Below, in pieces: positions 42,472 through 50,395 of a stretch of DNA of 64,000 nt; positions within the stretch are counted from its first letter, which is position 1; each line of letters starts with the position of its first letter. The notes under the pieces were generated by a model. That model searched no databases. It was not told the origin of the DNA and worked only from the letters and a program-made list of their open reading frames with translations. A program made the translations under genes and the position numbers. Source of the DNA: Epibacterium ulvae (GTDB lineage Bacteria > Pseudomonadota > Alphaproteobacteria > Rhodobacterales > Rhodobacteraceae); contig NZ_FMWG01000001.1 in NCBI RefSeq assembly GCF_900102795.1, forward strand, positions 186,001 to 250,000. The letters run 5' to 3'.

Positions 42472-43518
42472 ATGGTAAACACCCGTCCGGCGAAAACCAA
42501 TTCAGGTAGATTTTTTGAAGATTACAGCGTGGGGGACGTGATCGCCCATGCGGTGCCGCGCACCGTGTCAGGGGGGGAGCGTGCGCTGTACCATGCGCTT
42601 TATCCAGCCCGTCATGCGCTTTATTCTTCGGATGAATTTGCCCGCCGGTCGGGTTTGCCCAAATCGCCGCTGGACGATCTGGCGGCGTTTCATGTGGTGT
42701 TTGGCAAAACGGTGCCAGATGTGTCCCTGAACGCGGTGGCCAATCTTGGGTATGCTGAAGGGCGCTGGCTGAAACCGGTCTATGAGGGCGATACGCTGCG
42801 CTCTGAATCTGAGGTGATTGGGGTTAAGCAGAATTCCAATGGGAAATCCGGTGTCGTCTATGTGCGCACGCGTGGTTTGAATCAGCGTGATGAAACAGTG
42901 ATGGAATATGTTCGCTGGGTCATGGTGCGCAAAGGCAATCTGGACGCGCCCGTGCCTGAAACGGTGATTCCAGAATTGCAAAAGGTGATTCCGGCAGATC
43001 AGCTGGTCATCCCTGAAGGACTGGATTTTAGCTCTTATGATTTTGCAGCCTCTGGTGAAAGCCACCGCTGGGGCGATTATGAGATCGGAGAGACCATCGA
43101 TCATGTGGATGGTGTCACAGTGGAAGAAGCCGAACACATGATGGCCACACGGCTATGGCAGAATACAGCTAAGGTGCATTTTGATACAACGGCGCGTCCC
43201 GATGGGACCCGGTTAATCTATGGCGGGCATGTGATTTCGATGGCGCGGGCGTTGTCGTTTAACGGCTTGGCCAATGCGCAGATCATTGTGGGTTTGAATG
43301 GCGGCGCACATGCCAACCCCTGTCTTGCGGGGACTACAATCCGCGCCTGGTCTGAGGTTTTGGATAAGGCTGAAACCACCGCGCCGGGTGTCGGGGCAAT
43401 TCGTTTGCGACTGGTTGCGACCAGTGGTGGTGCGCCGTTTGAACTGAAAGGCGAGGATGGCAAATACCGTCCAGAGGTTTTGCTGGATCTCGATTATTGG
43501 GCTTTGATGCCCCTCTAA
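42472..43518 (+). CDS. mch: Mesaconyl-CoA hydratase
   Basis: Mch hydrates mesaconyl-C1-CoA to beta-methylmalyl-CoA in the ethylmalonyl-CoA pathway. The 348-residue protein has two MaoC-type hotdog domains: the first starts GRFFEDYSVGDVIAHAVPRT with NAVANLGYAEGRWLKPVYEG, and the second starts WGDYEIGETIDHVDGVTVEE with LIYGGHVISMARALSFNGL. That double-hotdog architecture and length fit R. sphaeroides Mch. A terminator follows. Confidence 0.93.
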   Translation: MVNTRPAKTNSGRFFEDYSVGDVIAHAVPRTVSGGERALYHALYPARHALYSSDEFARRSGLPKSPLDDLAAFHVVFGKTVPDVSLNAVANLGYAEGRWLKPVYEGDTLRSESEVIGVKQNSNGKSGVVYVRTRGLNQRDETVMEYVRWVMVRKGNLDAPVPETVIPELQKVIPADQLVIPEGLDFSSYDFAASGESHRWGDYEIGETIDHVDGVTVEEAEHMMATRLWQNTAKVHFDTTARPDGTRLIYGGHVISMARALSFNGLANAQIIVGLNGGAHANPCLAGTTIRAWSEVLDKAETTAPGVGAIRLRLVATSGGAPFELKGEDGKYRPEVLLDLDYWALMPL

Positions 43519-43550
43519 ATCTATCCTGATTTGAGGGTAGATTTGATCAG

Positions 43551-43588
43551 AACTGCGCATCGGTCCCGCCGGTGCGCAGTTTTGCTTT
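43551..43588 (+). terminator. Rho-independent terminator of the mcl2-mch operon
   Basis: AACTGCGCA (43551-43559) and TGCGCAGTT (43573-43581) pair in a 9-bp stem, followed by TTGCTTTG. It ends the mch transcript before the sdh promoter region. Confidence 0.85.
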
Positions 43589-43668
43589 GAGGAATGTGAT
43601 CTACAGAGAGACTCAATTCGGCAAAATAAATCTGATAGTTTTTATCGGATAGCGTCTTGTGGTCATTT

Positions 43669-43698
43669 TGTGATCACTAAGTAATTGCTGTGATCACA
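43669..43698. promoter_or_regulatory. Paired TGTGATCACA operator upstream of sdhC
   Basis: TGTGATCACT (43669-43678) and TGTGATCACA (43689-43698) are two copies of the self-complementary core, 20 bp apart centre to centre, 115-144 bp before the sdhC ATG. The first has one mismatch at its edge. The core is the same as the pair upstream of sucC. Confidence 0.78.
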
Positions 43699-43812
43699 AT
43701 GTGGTAATTTTAGCGCGAACAGCGCTTGAACTGGGTGTTTTTTACCTGTCGTTAGCGTGACAGGGCGCAAAAAAACGCTAAAACGTGCACAGCTAACCGG
43801 AAAGGAGCCAAC

Positions 43813-44196
43813 ATGGCCGATGTAAATCGGGGCAATCGCCCGCTTTCGCCACATTTGACCGTTTATCGCCCACAGCTCACATCTATGTCTTCTATCATGG
43901 TGCGGATCACCGGCGTTGCAGCGTTTGGGGCTGCATTCTTGGTCGCATGGTGGCTTCTTGCAGCAGCAGCATCACCTTCTGCATTTGCATTCATTGATGG
44001 ACTGCTGCGCAGTTGGTTTGGTGATCTTGTGATGCTCGGCGCGACTTGGGCGATCTATTACCATATGTTGGGCCGCTTGCGTCATGTCATCTGGGATTTC
44101 GGATATTGCCTTGAAGTGAAGGTTTCTGAGAATCTCGCCATTTGCATGTTTATCGCGGCCACTGCCCTGACAATTGTCACGGCTGTTGCTGTTTAG
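43813..44196 (+). CDS. sdhC: Succinate dehydrogenase cytochrome b556 subunit
   Basis: SdhC is a membrane anchor of complex II and shares the heme b and quinone site. The 127-residue protein opens with RGNRPLSPHLTVYRPQLTSM, the family N-terminus, has three membrane spans, and carries the heme-region motif HMLGRLRHVIWDFG. GGAAAGGAG precedes the ATG. It is the first gene of the sdh operon. Confidence 0.96.
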   Translation: MADVNRGNRPLSPHLTVYRPQLTSMSSIMVRITGVAAFGAAFLVAWWLLAAAASPSAFAFIDGLLRSWFGDLVMLGATWAIYYHMLGRLRHVIWDFGYCLEVKVSENLAICMFIAATALTIVTAVAV

Positions 44197-44207
44197 GGGG
44201 CTGAACT

Positions 44208-44579
44208 ATGCGTTATTTAACTGATCGTAAGCGCGCGCAGGGCATGGGATCTGCCGGCCATGGCACCCATCACCATTGGCAAATGATCGTAAGCTCTATT
44301 GCCTTGGTTGTGCTCGTACCATTGTTTGTGTTTGTGTTTGGCGCTGGGCTGGGTGGAAGCTACGAAGAGGTTCTGGCCTACTTTAGCCGTCCTTTCCCTG
44401 CAATCGTCACAGGCCTTGCATTGGTCGTAGGCATCTTGCACCTCATGCATGAGATTCAAGTCGCCATTGAAGATTACGTACATGGCCTTGCTGAAAAGTT
44501 GGCTTTGGTTGGCGTGCAAGCTTTGTCGTATGTGATGATTGCGATGGTGCTTTTCGCTTTGGTCAAGCTCGCCCTTTAA
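44208..44579 (+). CDS. sdhD: Succinate dehydrogenase membrane anchor subunit
   Basis: The 123-residue protein has three membrane segments and the quinone/heme motif [16 protein letters not shown], in which the first His would be the second heme ligand. The N-terminus is Gly/His-rich ([14 protein letters not shown]), as is usual in Rhodobacteraceae. It starts 11 bp after sdhC. Confidence 0.93.
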   Translation: MRYLTDRKRAQGMGSAGHGTHHHWQMIVSSIALVVLVPLFVFVFGAGLGGSYEEVLAYFSRPFPAIVTGLALVVGILHLMHEIQVAIEDYVHGLAEKLALVGVQALSYVMIAMVLFALVKLAL

Positions 44580-44607
44580 AGAATATGCGCGACAAGGAAC
44601 AAAAACG

Positions 44608-46416
44608 ATGACAGCAGCATATGAATATGAAACCCACGAATATGATGTCGTGGTGGTCGGTGCCGGCGGCGCAGGTTTGCGCGCAACGCTTGGCATGGCC
44701 GAGCAGGGCCTGCGCACGGCTTGTATCTCAAAAGTGTTCCCAACCCGCTCGCATACAGTTGCAGCACAGGGCGGTATTGCGGCGTCTTTGGGCAATATGG
44801 GCCCAGACAGCTGGCAGTGGCATATGTATGACACTGTTAAAGGCTCTGACTGGCTCGGTGACACCGATGCGATGGAATATCTGGCCCGTGAAGCGCCCAA
44901 GGCGGTTTATGAGCTGGAACATTATGGTGTGCCATTCTCACGCACAGAAGAAGGTAAGATCTACCAGCGTCCTTTTGGTGGCCATACCACTGAATTTGGT
45001 GAAGGCCCCCCGGTTCAGCGGACCTGTGCGGCGGCGGACCGGACCGGCCACGCGATCTTGCACACGCTTTATGGTCAATCCCTGAAAAACAACGCGGAAT
45101 TCTACATCGAATACTTCGCGATTGATCTGATCATGTCTGACGATGGTCAGTGCCAGGGTGTTGTCTGCTGGAAGCTGGACGACGGCACTATGCATGTGTT
45201 CAACGCCAAGATGGTTGTTCTGGCAACCGGTGGCTATGGTCGTGCCTATTTCTCAGCCACGTCTGCACACACTTGTACGGGTGACGGCGGCGGTATGGTG
45301 GCGCGCGCGGGTCTTGCACTGCAGGATATGGAATTTGTTCAGTTCCACCCAACCGGCATCTACGGGTCAGGCTGCCTGATCACCGAAGGTGCGCGCGGTG
45401 AAGGCGGATATCTGACCAACTCCGAAGGTGAGCGTTTCATGGAACGCTATGCACCGAACTATAAAGACCTTGCGCCACGTGATTATGTTTCGCGCTCCAT
45501 GACGATGGAGATCCGTGAGGGCCGTGGTGTGGGTGAACACGGTGATCACATTCACCTGAACCTCAGCCACTTGCCCGCAGAAGCACTGGCGGAGCGCTTG
45601 CCCGGTATTTCGGAAAGCGCCAAGATCTTTGCGGGTGTTGATGTGACCAAAGAACCGATCCCGGTTCTGCCAACGGTTCACTACAATATGGGTGGTATTC
45701 CAACCAATTATTGGGGTGAAGTCCTGAACCCCTCTGCGGACAATCCAACCGCCGTGGTGCCAGGTCTTATGGCTGCAGGTGAGGCGGGCTGTGCGTCCGT
45801 ACACGGTGCAAATCGCCTGGGCTCTAACTCTCTGATCGATCTGGTTGTTTTTGGTCGCGCTGCATCCATCCGGGCGGGGCAGGTGATCGACAAAGATGCG
45901 CCTAATCCGACCTTGAACCAAGCATCGGTTGATAAAGCGTTTGCACGGTTTGATGATCTTCGCAATGCAAATGGCGGCACGCCAACTGCAGATCTGCGTC
46001 TGGAAATGCAACGCACTATGCAGGCTGATGCTGCGGTATTCCGCACCGACAAGACCCTGAAAGAGGGTGTTGAGAAGATGACTGCGATTGCGGGCAAAAT
46101 GGGTGATCTGAAAGTCACCGACCGTTCGCTTGTGTGGAATTCTGACCTGATGGAGACGCTGGAACTCGACAATCTGATGCCAAACGCGCTTGCCACGATT
46201 GTGGGCGCTGAGGCACGTAAAGAATCTCGTGGTGCACATGCCCATGAAGATTACGCAGAGCGTGATGATGAGAAATGGCGTGTGCATACGGTATCGCGTG
46301 TTGACGGGGACAAGGTGGATCTTTCCTTCCGTCCGGTGATCACAGACCCACTGACCACAGAAGATGAAGGCGGTATCAGTCTAAAAACCATCGCACCAAA
46401 GGCGCGTACATTCTGA
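44608..46416 (+). CDS. sdhA: Succinate dehydrogenase flavoprotein subunit
   Basis: The 602-residue subunit oxidises succinate. It has [13 protein letters not shown] (FAD loop), the covalent-FAD His in [30 protein letters not shown], and the active-site Arg in [20 protein letters not shown] 44608 follows AAGGAAC; the longer open frame overlaps sdhD. Its TGA overlaps the ATG of the next gene, a sulfotransferase. Confidence 0.98.
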   Translation: MTAAYEYETHEYDVVVVGAGGAGLRATLGMAEQGLRTACISKVFPTRSHTVAAQGGIAASLGNMGPDSWQWHMYDTVKGSDWLGDTDAMEYLAREAPKAVYELEHYGVPFSRTEEGKIYQRPFGGHTTEFGEGPPVQRTCAAADRTGHAILHTLYGQSLKNNAEFYIEYFAIDLIMSDDGQCQGVVCWKLDDGTMHVFNAKMVVLATGGYGRAYFSATSAHTCTGDGGGMVARAGLALQDMEFVQFHPTGIYGSGCLITEGARGEGGYLTNSEGERFMERYAPNYKDLAPRDYVSRSMTMEIREGRGVGEHGDHIHLNLSHLPAEALAERLPGISESAKIFAGVDVTKEPIPVLPTVHYNMGGIPTNYWGEVLNPSADNPTAVVPGLMAAGEAGCASVHGANRLGSNSLIDLVVFGRAASIRAGQVIDKDAPNPTLNQASVDKAFARFDDLRNANGGTPTADLRLEMQRTMQADAAVFRTDKTLKEGVEKMTAIAGKMGDLKVTDRSLVWNSDLMETLELDNLMPNALATIVGAEARKESRGAHAHEDYAERDDEKWRVHTVSRVDGDKVDLSFRPVITDPLTTEDEGGISLKTIAPKARTF

Positions 46417-47240
46417 TGTCGTTTGTGCCTCCTCGTATATTGTGCATCGGCACGCATCATAAAACGGGTACCGTTTGGATGCGGCGTGTCTGGCGCATGA
46501 TTGGGGAGGCACTTGATATTCCATTCGTTGCGATCCACGATCCAAATAAATTCCACCGAATTCCTGAAATGGATCGGGTGATTGTTGCAAATTGGGCAGC
46601 GCAATTTGCGCCTGAGCTGTTTGCCCGGCGGGATGCGCGCTTTTTGCACGTTATACGTGATCCACGTGATGTACTTTTGTCAGGTGCGCGTTATCACGAA
46701 AGCACGTCGGGGCGACATGAGCGTTTTTTGCGTCAGCCTGACCCTGCGTTGAATGGGAAGTCGTATCAAGAGCATTTGCGTGGGTTGAAGACTGAAGATG
46801 AGAAGCTTGAGTTTGAAATGCACCGTATGCATCAGCGCGTTCTGGATGAAATGATGAGCTGGCCTTATGGTCATGAGCGCGCTTTTGATGTGCGCTATGA
46901 AGATCTAATCGAGGATACGGAGTGCAAGCTCTTTGTTCAGGCATTGCGTTTCTTTGGCTTTAATGCTTCCGAATGTGATGCTGCTCGAGAGATCTTTTTT
47001 GATAATTCACTGTTTGGCGGCTTGTCGTCTGACAGCTCTCAAGGGCGCGTTGCACATCATGTGAAATCAGGTAAGGCGCGACAGTGGCAGAACCAGTTAC
47101 CTGTTGCCGTTGCCCGTAACTACCTGAACCGACATGGAAATGACCTTATTTCACTTGGATATGAGAATGATCATAGTTGGATCAATCATATCGGAGTTAA
47201 ACAGGTGGGCACAGATGCCCACATCGGGGAGGCATTTTAA
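46416..47240 (+). CDS. Sulfotransferase-family protein inserted in the sdh operon
   Basis: The 274-residue protein has the PAPS 5'-phosphosulfate loop as IGTHHKTGTVWM (residues 11-22) and the 3'-phosphate motif VIRDPRDVLLSG (79-90), then a substrate-specific helical part and GGLSSDSSQGRVAHHVKSGK, like the C-terminal PAPS-contact loop of cytosolic-type sulfotransferases. The acceptor is unknown (carbohydrate, lipid or small alcohol). Its ATG overlaps the sdhA stop by one base, and sdhB follows 128 bp later, so it is read from the sdh promoter. Confidence 0.87.
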   Translation: MSFVPPRILCIGTHHKTGTVWMRRVWRMIGEALDIPFVAIHDPNKFHRIPEMDRVIVANWAAQFAPELFARRDARFLHVIRDPRDVLLSGARYHESTSGRHERFLRQPDPALNGKSYQEHLRGLKTEDEKLEFEMHRMHQRVLDEMMSWPYGHERAFDVRYEDLIEDTECKLFVQALRFFGFNASECDAAREIFFDNSLFGGLSSDSSQGRVAHHVKSGKARQWQNQLPVAVARNYLNRHGNDLISLGYENDHSWINHIGVKQVGTDAHIGEAF

Positions 47241-47368
47241 TGATGCCTGCTTGCACTTTACTCGCGCAAAAGCGCCGCTCAATTTGCCCTATGCTATCTG
47301 GGCGCAGCCCCCTTCCCGCGTGCCGTATGTTCCCGGCTGCGGCGGGCAGCTAATTAAGGAGACAGATC

Positions 47369-48148
47369 ATGGTCGAATTCGCACTTCCGAAAAACTCCAA
47401 GATCACCACCGGTAAAACGTGGCCCAAGCCGGAAGGCGCAACCAATGTGCGTAAGTTCCAGATTTATCGCTGGAATCCGGATGACGGGAAAAACCCACAG
47501 GTCGACACGTATTTTCTGGACATGGACAAATGTGGTCCGATGGTTCTGGATGCGCTGATCAAAATCAAAAATGAGATTGATCCAACGCTGACCTTCCGCC
47601 GCTCGTGCCGTGAAGGTATCTGTGGCTCATGTGCGATGAATGTCGATGGTATCAACACGCTGGCATGTATCTATGGTCTGGACGAGATCGTTGGTGATGT
47701 GAAAATCTACCCGCTGCCGCATATGCCGGTGGTGAAAGATCTGATCCCGGATCTGACGCATTTCTATGCGCAGCATGCCTCGATCATGCCCTGGCTGGAA
47801 ACCAAAACCAACCGTCCTGCGAAAGAGTGGAAGCAGTCTATTGAAGACCGTAAGAAACTGGATGGTTTGTACGAATGTGTGATGTGTGCCAGCTGTTCAA
47901 CATCCTGCCCCAGCTATTGGTGGAATGGCGATCGTTATCTTGGCCCAGCCGCGCTGCTGCATGCTTATCGGTGGATCATCGATTCCCGCGATGAAGCCAC
48001 GGGAGAGCGCCTGGATGATCTGGAAGACCCGTTTAAGCTTTATCGCTGTCACACGATTATGAACTGCGCGAAGACATGCCCAAAGGGTCTGAACCCTGCA
48101 AAAGCGATCGCCAACATCAAAAAGATGATGGTTGAGCGTACGCTCTAA
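47369..48148 (+). CDS. sdhB: Succinate dehydrogenase iron-sulfur subunit
   Basis: The 259-residue subunit carries three Fe-S clusters: the plant-type 2Fe-2S motif [13 protein letters not shown] with a later Cys in NTLACI, the first bacterial ferredoxin cluster in [18 protein letters not shown], and the second in [25 protein letters not shown] precedes the ATG. It is separated from sdhA by the sulfotransferase gene. A strong terminator follows. Confidence 0.98.
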   Translation: MVEFALPKNSKITTGKTWPKPEGATNVRKFQIYRWNPDDGKNPQVDTYFLDMDKCGPMVLDALIKIKNEIDPTLTFRRSCREGICGSCAMNVDGINTLACIYGLDEIVGDVKIYPLPHMPVVKDLIPDLTHFYAQHASIMPWLETKTNRPAKEWKQSIEDRKKLDGLYECVMCASCSTSCPSYWWNGDRYLGPAALLHAYRWIIDSRDEATGERLDDLEDPFKLYRCHTIMNCAKTCPKGLNPAKAIANIKKMMVERTL

Positions 48149-48168
48149 TTGATTTTTCGTAGATATTT

Positions 48169-48203
48169 AAACCCGCCGCACGATTTCGCGCGGCGGGTTT
48201 TTC
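48169..48203 (+). terminator. Rho-independent terminator of the sdh operon
   Basis: AAACCCGCCGC (48169-48179) and GCGGCGGGTTT (48190-48200) form an 11-bp stem, followed by more T residues, 20 bp after the sdhB stop. Confidence 0.93.
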
Positions 48204-48268
48204 TATGCGCTGATCATTGCGTTAATGTGAGAAATGGAAGGTGGTAAAAGTGTACAAGTTGCTATGCG

Positions 48269-48299
48269 AAACGCCGCCCTTTGTTATGGGGCGGCGTTT
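48269..48299. terminator. Terminator between sdh and the chemotaxis operon
   Basis: AAACGCCGCCC (48269-48279), 8-nt loop, then GGGCGGCGTTT (48289-48299). It lies 19 bp past the last chemotaxis gene (minus strand). T-runs are short on both sides (TTTATTT on plus), so it may work in both directions. Confidence 0.75.
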
Positions 48300-48317
48300 A
48301 TTTGATGGTATCTGGGA

Positions 48318-48629
48318 TCAGGCGTTGCTGGACAGTCTGTTCCGGAGTTTTTCCAAGGTTAAGGCTTCACTCGCTTGTACCAGATCTGCGGTTCCCGTTT
48401 CTTCGGCCAATTCCCCAACCCTATCGTAGAACTGAGACATGCCCGCGAGTGTTTGGGAAACCAAGTCAAAGTCTTGCAGGGCCTGAAATTCCTTGCTTGT
48501 GGGTTTGGTTCCCCGTTCGAACACTGTGAAAACAACATCTTCCAGAATCTGCACCTTTTGCTGTAGGTCACGCATTTCCTTGGCGGAAACGGCGCACAAT
48601 TCATTTATGGTGTTGACCGGGTCTTCCAT
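48318..48629 (-). CDS. Unknown helical protein ending the chemotaxis operon
   Basis: I do not recognise this 103-residue protein. It is almost entirely helical and acidic, with heptad-like stretches (EMRDLQQKVQILEDVVFTVF and LAEETGTADLVQASEALTLE) and no Cys cluster or membrane segment. It starts two bases after the stop of the second cheY, so it belongs to the operon. Size and composition would suit an adaptor or a CheY-phosphatase-like partner, but I see no CheZ or CheX motif. Confidence 0.72.
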   Translation of the reverse strand: MEDPVNTINELCAVSAKEMRDLQQKVQILEDVVFTVFERGTKPTSKEFQALQDFDLVSQTLAGMSQFYDRVGELAEETGTADLVQASEALTLEKLRNRLSSNA

Positions 48630-48631
48630 GT

Positions 48632-49018
48632 TCAGAGCCGTCCTACCACTTGCTCGATAGCCTGTTTCATTGTTGCAACCGTGAAAGGTTTGCGAATGAT
48701 ATTGTTCAGGCCCAGCTTTTTGCCCACTTCGATGACTTCGGGCGTTGGTTTACCTGTTACCAGAATAAACCCAACACGTTGGGTTGCCTGATTTTCACGA
48801 ACAGCCTTCAAAAGACCAAGGCCGTCCATTCCGGGCATGTTATAATCAGACAAAACCAGGTGAACCGGTGTCTTAGAGAGTTTCTGAAAAGCCGATTGAC
48901 CATTGTTTTCAACCAGGTAGTTTTTGATGCCCAATTCATCCAAACATTGGGTCAAAATACCACGGCTAGTTGACATATCATCGACGACCATGACGCGCAG
49001 CTGATCTTTTAAGCTCAT
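48632..49018 (-). CDS. CheY-like response regulator (second copy)
   Basis: The 128-residue single receiver domain has the acidic pocket VVDD (13-14), the phospho-acceptor Asp 58 in VLSDYNMPGMDG, the Thr in ILVTGKP and Lys in IIRKPF. I chose ATG 49018 because GAGGAA lies just upstream. An ATG at 49096 would overlap cheR and add a polar 26-residue extension. It follows cheR after 46 bp. Confidence 0.9.
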   Translation of the reverse strand: MSLKDQLRVMVVDDMSTSRGILTQCLDELGIKNYLVENNGQSAFQKLSKTPVHLVLSDYNMPGMDGLGLLKAVRENQATQRVGFILVTGKPTPEVIEVGKKLGLNNIIRKPFTVATMKQAIEQVVGRL

Positions 49019-49064
49019 TTTCGGTTCCTCATTTCCCGTTTCTTTTAGACTGGAGGTATCCGTC

Positions 49065-49904
49065 TTAGGTGGGGTTGTTGATGTAGGTTGTGACACCTGC
49101 GGTGGTTAAATGTGTAGCGGCTGGACCGGACATACGTTCAGAATGTCCGATGAAGAGATAGCCGCCTGGGTTTAGGGCTTTTTGGAAAGCGCTCCAGACC
49201 TTTTGTTGTGTGGGCGTATCAAAGTAGATCGCGACATTCCGGCAGAAAATTGCATCGAATTTCCCTTTAAAGGGGAAGGGCTCGATCAAGTTCAATGTGC
49301 CAAAGGTAATCATGGACCGGATGTTGTCGGGCATCGTGTCGCCCGTTAGATCCTTGGGTTTGTATTCCTTTGGCAGCTGCGCCAGATCATCAAGCTGATA
49401 TTTGGCAGCTTTAGCCGTGTTTACGACAACGGGGTCAATATCTGTTCCCAGAATTTTGACGTCCAAGTTGCTGACCTCTGGACACATTGACCGCAGCAAC
49501 ATGGCGATTGAGTAGGGTTCCTGACCAGTAGAACATCCCGCGGACCAAATTCTGACACGCCCGCCTCGACGTGCCTGCTCCAGAAGGGGGGGCAGAGTTT
49601 CGTCGCGTAGCGTGTCAAAATGGTGTGGCTCACGGAAGAAGTGAGTCACATTTGTTGTCAGCAGCGACAATAGTTCGTTGCGCTCTTGTCCCGCATTCGG
49701 TCCATCCAGCTGTTTGATATAGCTTTGAAAATCCGTAATGTTCAACTGGCGCAAGCGGCGCGCCAAACGTGAAGAAACCAGAGGTTTCTTGCTGCTGGAC
49801 ATCGCCAGACCAAAATTCTTGTGTGCGAACTCTGCGACTTTTTCAAAGTCTTGGTCCGACAACGAGAACTCTTTGGATTGAGAGGGGGGCAGAGGCTTGT
49901 TCAT
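49065..49904 (-). CDS. cheR: Chemotaxis protein methyltransferase CheR
   Basis: CheR methylates glutamates of chemoreceptors using SAM. The 279-residue protein has the N-terminal all-alpha domain and the SAM domain with RIWSAGCSTGQEPYSIAMLL, ILGTDIDPVVVNTAK, and FDAIFCRNVAIYFDTPTQQK. No receptor or cheB gene lies nearby. It starts two bases after cheW. Confidence 0.95.
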   Translation of the reverse strand: MNKPLPPSQSKEFSLSDQDFEKVAEFAHKNFGLAMSSSKKPLVSSRLARRLRQLNITDFQSYIKQLDGPNAGQERNELLSLLTTNVTHFFREPHHFDTLRDETLPPLLEQARRGGRVRIWSAGCSTGQEPYSIAMLLRSMCPEVSNLDVKILGTDIDPVVVNTAKAAKYQLDDLAQLPKEYKPKDLTGDTMPDNIRSMITFGTLNLIEPFPFKGKFDAIFCRNVAIYFDTPTQQKVWSAFQKALNPGGYLFIGHSERMSGPAATHLTTAGVTTYINNPT

Positions 49905-49906
49905 GG

Positions 49907-50395
49907 TTATAATAGAACCTGCTCAGGGGCAGTGATAACGGCATCAAGATTGATGATACGTACCATGCTCTCGTTGTGGGAAATGATCCCTTGAATATAT
50001 TCCATCGTGTTGCGGCTATCGACCTGAGGCGTGTCTTGAATCTCTTCCGGATTGATCGAAATAATCTCGGATACGGATTCTGCCAAAAGGCCGACCTGCT
50101 TGCCATGCACCGCTACAACAATAACAACATTGCGTTCGCTTGCTTCGGTCTGTTGCAGACCAAAGCGTGCAGAAAGATCATAGATCGGGATCACTGCGCC
50201 ACGTAGGTTCATCACCCCCAGCACATCTGAAGGAGCATGTGGCAAGATGGTCACTGGAGACCATCTGCGGATTTCACGAATTTGCGTGATCTTCAGACAG
50301 AACGCTTGGCCTGCAACCGAAAAGCTGACGAACTCGCTAAATTGGGTATGTTTGACTTCGTGGTCAAGTTGTTGAATTTCAGCTTGCGATGGCAT
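49907..50395 (-). CDS. cheW: Chemotaxis coupling protein CheW
   Basis: CheW links receptors to CheA. From ATG 50395 it has 162 residues with the CheW fold: FVSFSVAGQAFCLKITQIRE, VLGVMNLRGAVIPIYDLSAR and VGLLAESVSEIISI. GGAGAA lies six bases before this start. It overlaps the end of cheA by 17 bases. The longer frame to 50446 would lie inside cheA and is not CheW-like. Confidence 0.94.
   Translation of the reverse strand: MPSQAEIQQLDHEVKHTQFSEFVSFSVAGQAFCLKITQIREIRRWSPVTILPHAPSDVLGVMNLRGAVIPIYDLSARFGLQQTEASERNVVIVVAVHGKQVGLLAESVSEIISINPEEIQDTPQVDSRNTMEYIQGIISHNESMVRIINLDAVITAPEQVLL

Noticed and set aside
45541-45556. GTGATCAC within sdhA as a third TCA operator
   Set aside because: It is a single copy inside a conserved coding segment (GDHIHL), without the second dyad or outer T/A bases.
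47240-47353. 37-codon ORF between the sulfotransferase gene and sdhB
   Set aside because: It lacks a ribosome binding site, is Cys/Pro/Arg-rich and is probably just leader of sdhB.
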